Source: Bryobacteraceae bacterium (GTDB lineage: Bacteria; Acidobacteriota; Terriglobia; Bryobacterales; Bryobacteraceae). Taken from it: 43,461 bases of DNA. This document shows positions 41,480 to 43,461 of this stretch, one piece after another; the stretch's first letter is position 1, and each line of letters opens with the position of its first letter. The stretch lies in assembly GCA_030041495.1 (NCBI GenBank), contig JASHNT010000119.1, positions 1 through 43,461 on the forward strand, in the 5' to 3' direction. The translations under genes were made by a program, and so were the position numbers. The notes under the pieces were generated by a model that worked only from the letters and a program-made list of their open reading frames with translations, did not search any database and was not told the DNA's origin.

Positions 41480-41703
41480 TTCAAGCTCCATCGCGAGCAA
41501 TTCTCCGACCACGCGAAGTCCCTTAGCATTCTGTGGCCGCGTCCATCCGCGACGTATCAAACGGACACGGACGGCGTGCGCAAGAATCGTCGCCAAGACC
41601 TCGCCCGGAACCGGTTCCGCAGCTTCTACTAAAGGATCTATCGCGTGACGGGACATGTATCTGTGGCACCACACGTGCGGTAGCAAACGCTGCAAACGGT
41701 CTC

Positions 41704-43302
41704 ATGCTGCTTCCACTTCTGTTCCTGTTCTCGATCGCGACGGTTTTAACTGCGCAAGGCCTGCCGCAAGTCGCCTCCGGCGGCACCGTCAATGCGGCCT
41801 CCTATGCTCAACCCATCGTGGCGGGATCGATCGTGTCCATCTTTGGCTCGAACCTTGCGTCAACCAGCCAGCCGGCCGCGGAGACGCCTCTGCCCCCGCA
41901 GATCGCCGGAACCTCGGTGACCGTGAACGGCATCACTGCTCCACTGCTATTCGTTTCTCCCAGCCAGATCAATCTCCAAGTCCCTTGGGAGGTCACTGGC
42001 ACATCCGGCGCCGTGATCGTGACGACTGCCGCGGGATCCAGCGCGCCCGTCTTCGCCCCGTTGTCCAATGGGGCACCGTCGCTGTTTTCGGCCGACGGCA
42101 GCGGATGCGGCCAGGCCCTGGCCCAGAACGTGGCGGCCGCAGGAGAGGTTTCCTCCAACTCGACCTCGAATAGCGCGGCTCCGGGAGATTACATTACGCT
42201 CTTCGGCACGGGGTTTGGATTGCCCACTGCGACACCCGCCGATGGCGCTGCGCCAGGTGTAGCGGACCGCCTTTCCATAGAGCCCGGCCTGGCTATCGAC
42301 GGAAACGACGTGCAGGGACCTCTCCCGTATTCCGGCCTTGCGCCCACTCTGCCCGGCGTCGATCAGATCAATTTTCAGATTCCCGCAGGTACGCCCGAAG
42401 GATGCGCGGTTTCACTTACTCCAGAGGCGGGCGGCGAATTTCTCGGGCCCACGCTGAGCATCAGCGTGCACTCCGGCCGCGGGCAATGCGTGGATCCGCC
42501 GGTCGCATCCTACGGAACCGTCACGCTGACCAAGACCGTAACCACGGCGCCCGACGGCAGCACCACGGATTCCGAGACGCTCGGCGCATCTTTTCCCTCC
42601 GGGCCCGGAGTGCAACCTCCCGCGCCGCTCGCCCCCACTCTGCCCGGTTCCTATGAGGCGAACGTGTTCCTGCCGGCAACCATGTCCCGCTCCTGCGCCG
42701 TCAACGGTGATGTGGAGCTATCCGCCGGCACGCTCACGGTGAATCCCGCCTCGTCGTCATCGCTCGCGATCCAAGCGTCGCCCACGCCTACAACGGGGGG
42801 CGTTGCATATCAGGCTTCGCTACCAGCCGGTTTTCTTGAAGCCGGCACTTACTCGGTTTTCGCCGGCGGTAGCGACGCTGGCCCGTTCCAAGGCGTCGTC
42901 ACTCTGCCGGCGCCTTTGCAAATTCAGCCCTTCATCCAGGGCGCCGAAATTGATCAGTCGCAGCCTCTGGTGATCCAATGGACGGGCGGAACGGCCGGCG
43001 AACTCGTTAAGGTGAGCCTGGTTGTGCAATCCGGTCCTTCGCAAATGTACGATTACGGCGTCGTCGACGCCTCGGCTGGCTCGTTCACCTTCACCCCGAT
43101 CTGTAGCGGGCACTCGGTCGAATCCGGCGGCAACGGTGTTGTCTGCACCTTTGGCCCGCCCGCAAGCGATAACGTCAGCGTGGTGGTTGAAGCGATCCCG
43201 GCGCCCGATTCTGTAACCACGGCAAGCGCGCCGGGAATCAGTGCGGGAGTTCAAATTTCCTATGACTACCGCTACGTCTTCACAGGCTTCCGGGATGATT
43301 AG
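41704..43302 (+). CDS. secreted protein with N-terminal TIGR03437-type domain
   Basis: 532-aa exported protein. The signal peptide is MLLPLLFLFSIATVLTAQG (ATG at 41704; the frame is open to 41533, but that part is not signal-like). The TIGR03437-type region comes first (about 22-260): 'VNAASYAQPIVAGSIVSIFG', 'SVTVNGITAPLLFVSPSQIN' and 'GDYITLFGTGFGLPTATPAD'. A region of beta-sandwich-like sequence follows (about 270-532), with 'GSYEANVFLPATMSRSCAVN' and several paired Cys. It may be a surface or cell-wall-associated protein. It faces away from the other TIGR03437 gene. No clear ribosome-binding site is seen. Confidence 0.88.
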   Translation: MLLPLLFLFSIATVLTAQGLPQVASGGTVNAASYAQPIVAGSIVSIFGSNLASTSQPAAETPLPPQIAGTSVTVNGITAPLLFVSPSQINLQVPWEVTGTSGAVIVTTAAGSSAPVFAPLSNGAPSLFSADGSGCGQALAQNVAAAGEVSSNSTSNSAAPGDYITLFGTGFGLPTATPADGAAPGVADRLSIEPGLAIDGNDVQGPLPYSGLAPTLPGVDQINFQIPAGTPEGCAVSLTPEAGGEFLGPTLSISVHSGRGQCVDPPVASYGTVTLTKTVTTAPDGSTTDSETLGASFPSGPGVQPPAPLAPTLPGSYEANVFLPATMSRSCAVNGDVELSAGTLTVNPASSSSLAIQASPTPTTGGVAYQASLPAGFLEAGTYSVFAGGSDAGPFQGVVTLPAPLQIQPFIQGAEIDQSQPLVIQWTGGTAGELVKVSLVVQSGPSQMYDYGVVDASAGSFTFTPICSGHSVESGGNGVVCTFGPPASDNVSVVVEAIPAPDSVTTASAPGISAGVQISYDYRYVFTGFRDD

Positions 43303-43368
43303 GAGGCTGGTCGGCGCGGCCTTCGCACCGGTCTGGATCATGGTCGTCAGATTGCTGTTGCTAACGCC

Positions 43369-43461
43369 ATGCGCAGTTTATTGGGCTTCCTCCTGGCGTT
43401 TTCCTCCGCCGCTGCTGAAGCGGCAGCGCTGGTTTCCGTTCCGGCTCCTTCGTTGCCTGCA
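43369..43461 (+). CDS. start of an exported protein, cut by the window end
   Basis: 31 codons open to the window end: MRSLLGFLLAFSSAAAEAAA then 'LVSVPAPSLPA'. The first 20 residues look like a signal peptide. An ATG at 43340 in another frame is also open to the window end but encodes an Arg/Trp-rich sequence, so it is less likely. The family cannot be told from this much. Confidence 0.5.
   Translation, partial: MRSLLGFLLAFSSAAAEAAALVSVPAPSLPA

Overview
The window is GC-rich, densely coded bacterial DNA. It most likely comes from an acidobacterium of the Bryobacterales/Solibacter type. The evidence is two secreted proteins with the TIGR03437 'Solibacter C-terminal' domain, a very large TonB-dependent-receptor-like protein with an N-terminal carboxypeptidase-regulatory domain (the Oar-like type expanded in Acidobacteria), and many Sec-exported proteins next to membrane glycosyltransferases. 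This placement is inference from gene content. No rRNA, tRNA, CRISPR array or intact mobile element was seen.

Layout. (1) 1-3597: an efflux operon, made of the 3' end of an ABC ATPase, an ABC-2 permease, a MarR regulator and a TolC-type outer-membrane factor, joined by ATGA overlaps or a 2-bp gap. (2) 3678-5479: two unrecognised plus-strand proteins (one a membrane-anchored coiled coil) and a small minus-strand gene. (3) 5594-8762: a catabolic group. A group-D-type flavin monooxygenase (acyl-CoA dehydrogenase fold) faces a minus-strand operon of Rieske ferredoxin, a 96-aa unknown and an amidohydrolase. (4) 8896-12315: a small secreted protein, a PQQ-dependent dehydrogenase and a polytopic membrane protein. 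A 460-bp stretch with no convincing gene follows. (5) 12776-21674: a surface-polysaccharide locus with a GT-C-like membrane protein, a GT4 enzyme, Wzm/Wzt-type exporter genes, a second GT4, a GT2-like protein and two minus-strand GT2 enzymes. (6) 21828-23546: a secreted subtilase ending in a Trp-containing hexapeptide tandem repeat. (7) 23807-25783: a membrane HD-GYP/GAF protein, which overlaps tail to tail by 69 bp with a peptide-type ABC importer operon (25715-29833, minus). (8) 29982-31242: a PspF-like sigma-54 activator without a receiver domain, followed by a PilZ-like protein. (9) 31281-39457: the Oar-like receptor, a PagL-like lipid A deacylase, a divergent pectinesterase-like beta-helix protein and another GT-C-like membrane protein. 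(10) 39512-43461: two divergent TIGR03437 proteins and the start of another exported protein.

How the genes fit together. Most products act at or beyond the cell envelope: efflux, polysaccharide synthesis and export, lipid A trimming, outer-membrane uptake, secreted hydrolases and peptide import. Cyclic-di-GMP may be a theme, since an HD-GYP protein and a PilZ-like protein lie about 5 kb apart. The points most worth checking are the Rieske/96-aa/amidohydrolase cassette, the possible sigma-54 promoter and long inverted repeat between the activator and the peptide importer, the non-canonical signature motif in the importer ATPase, the subtilase repeat, and active-site changes in the pectinesterase-like and PagL-like proteins.
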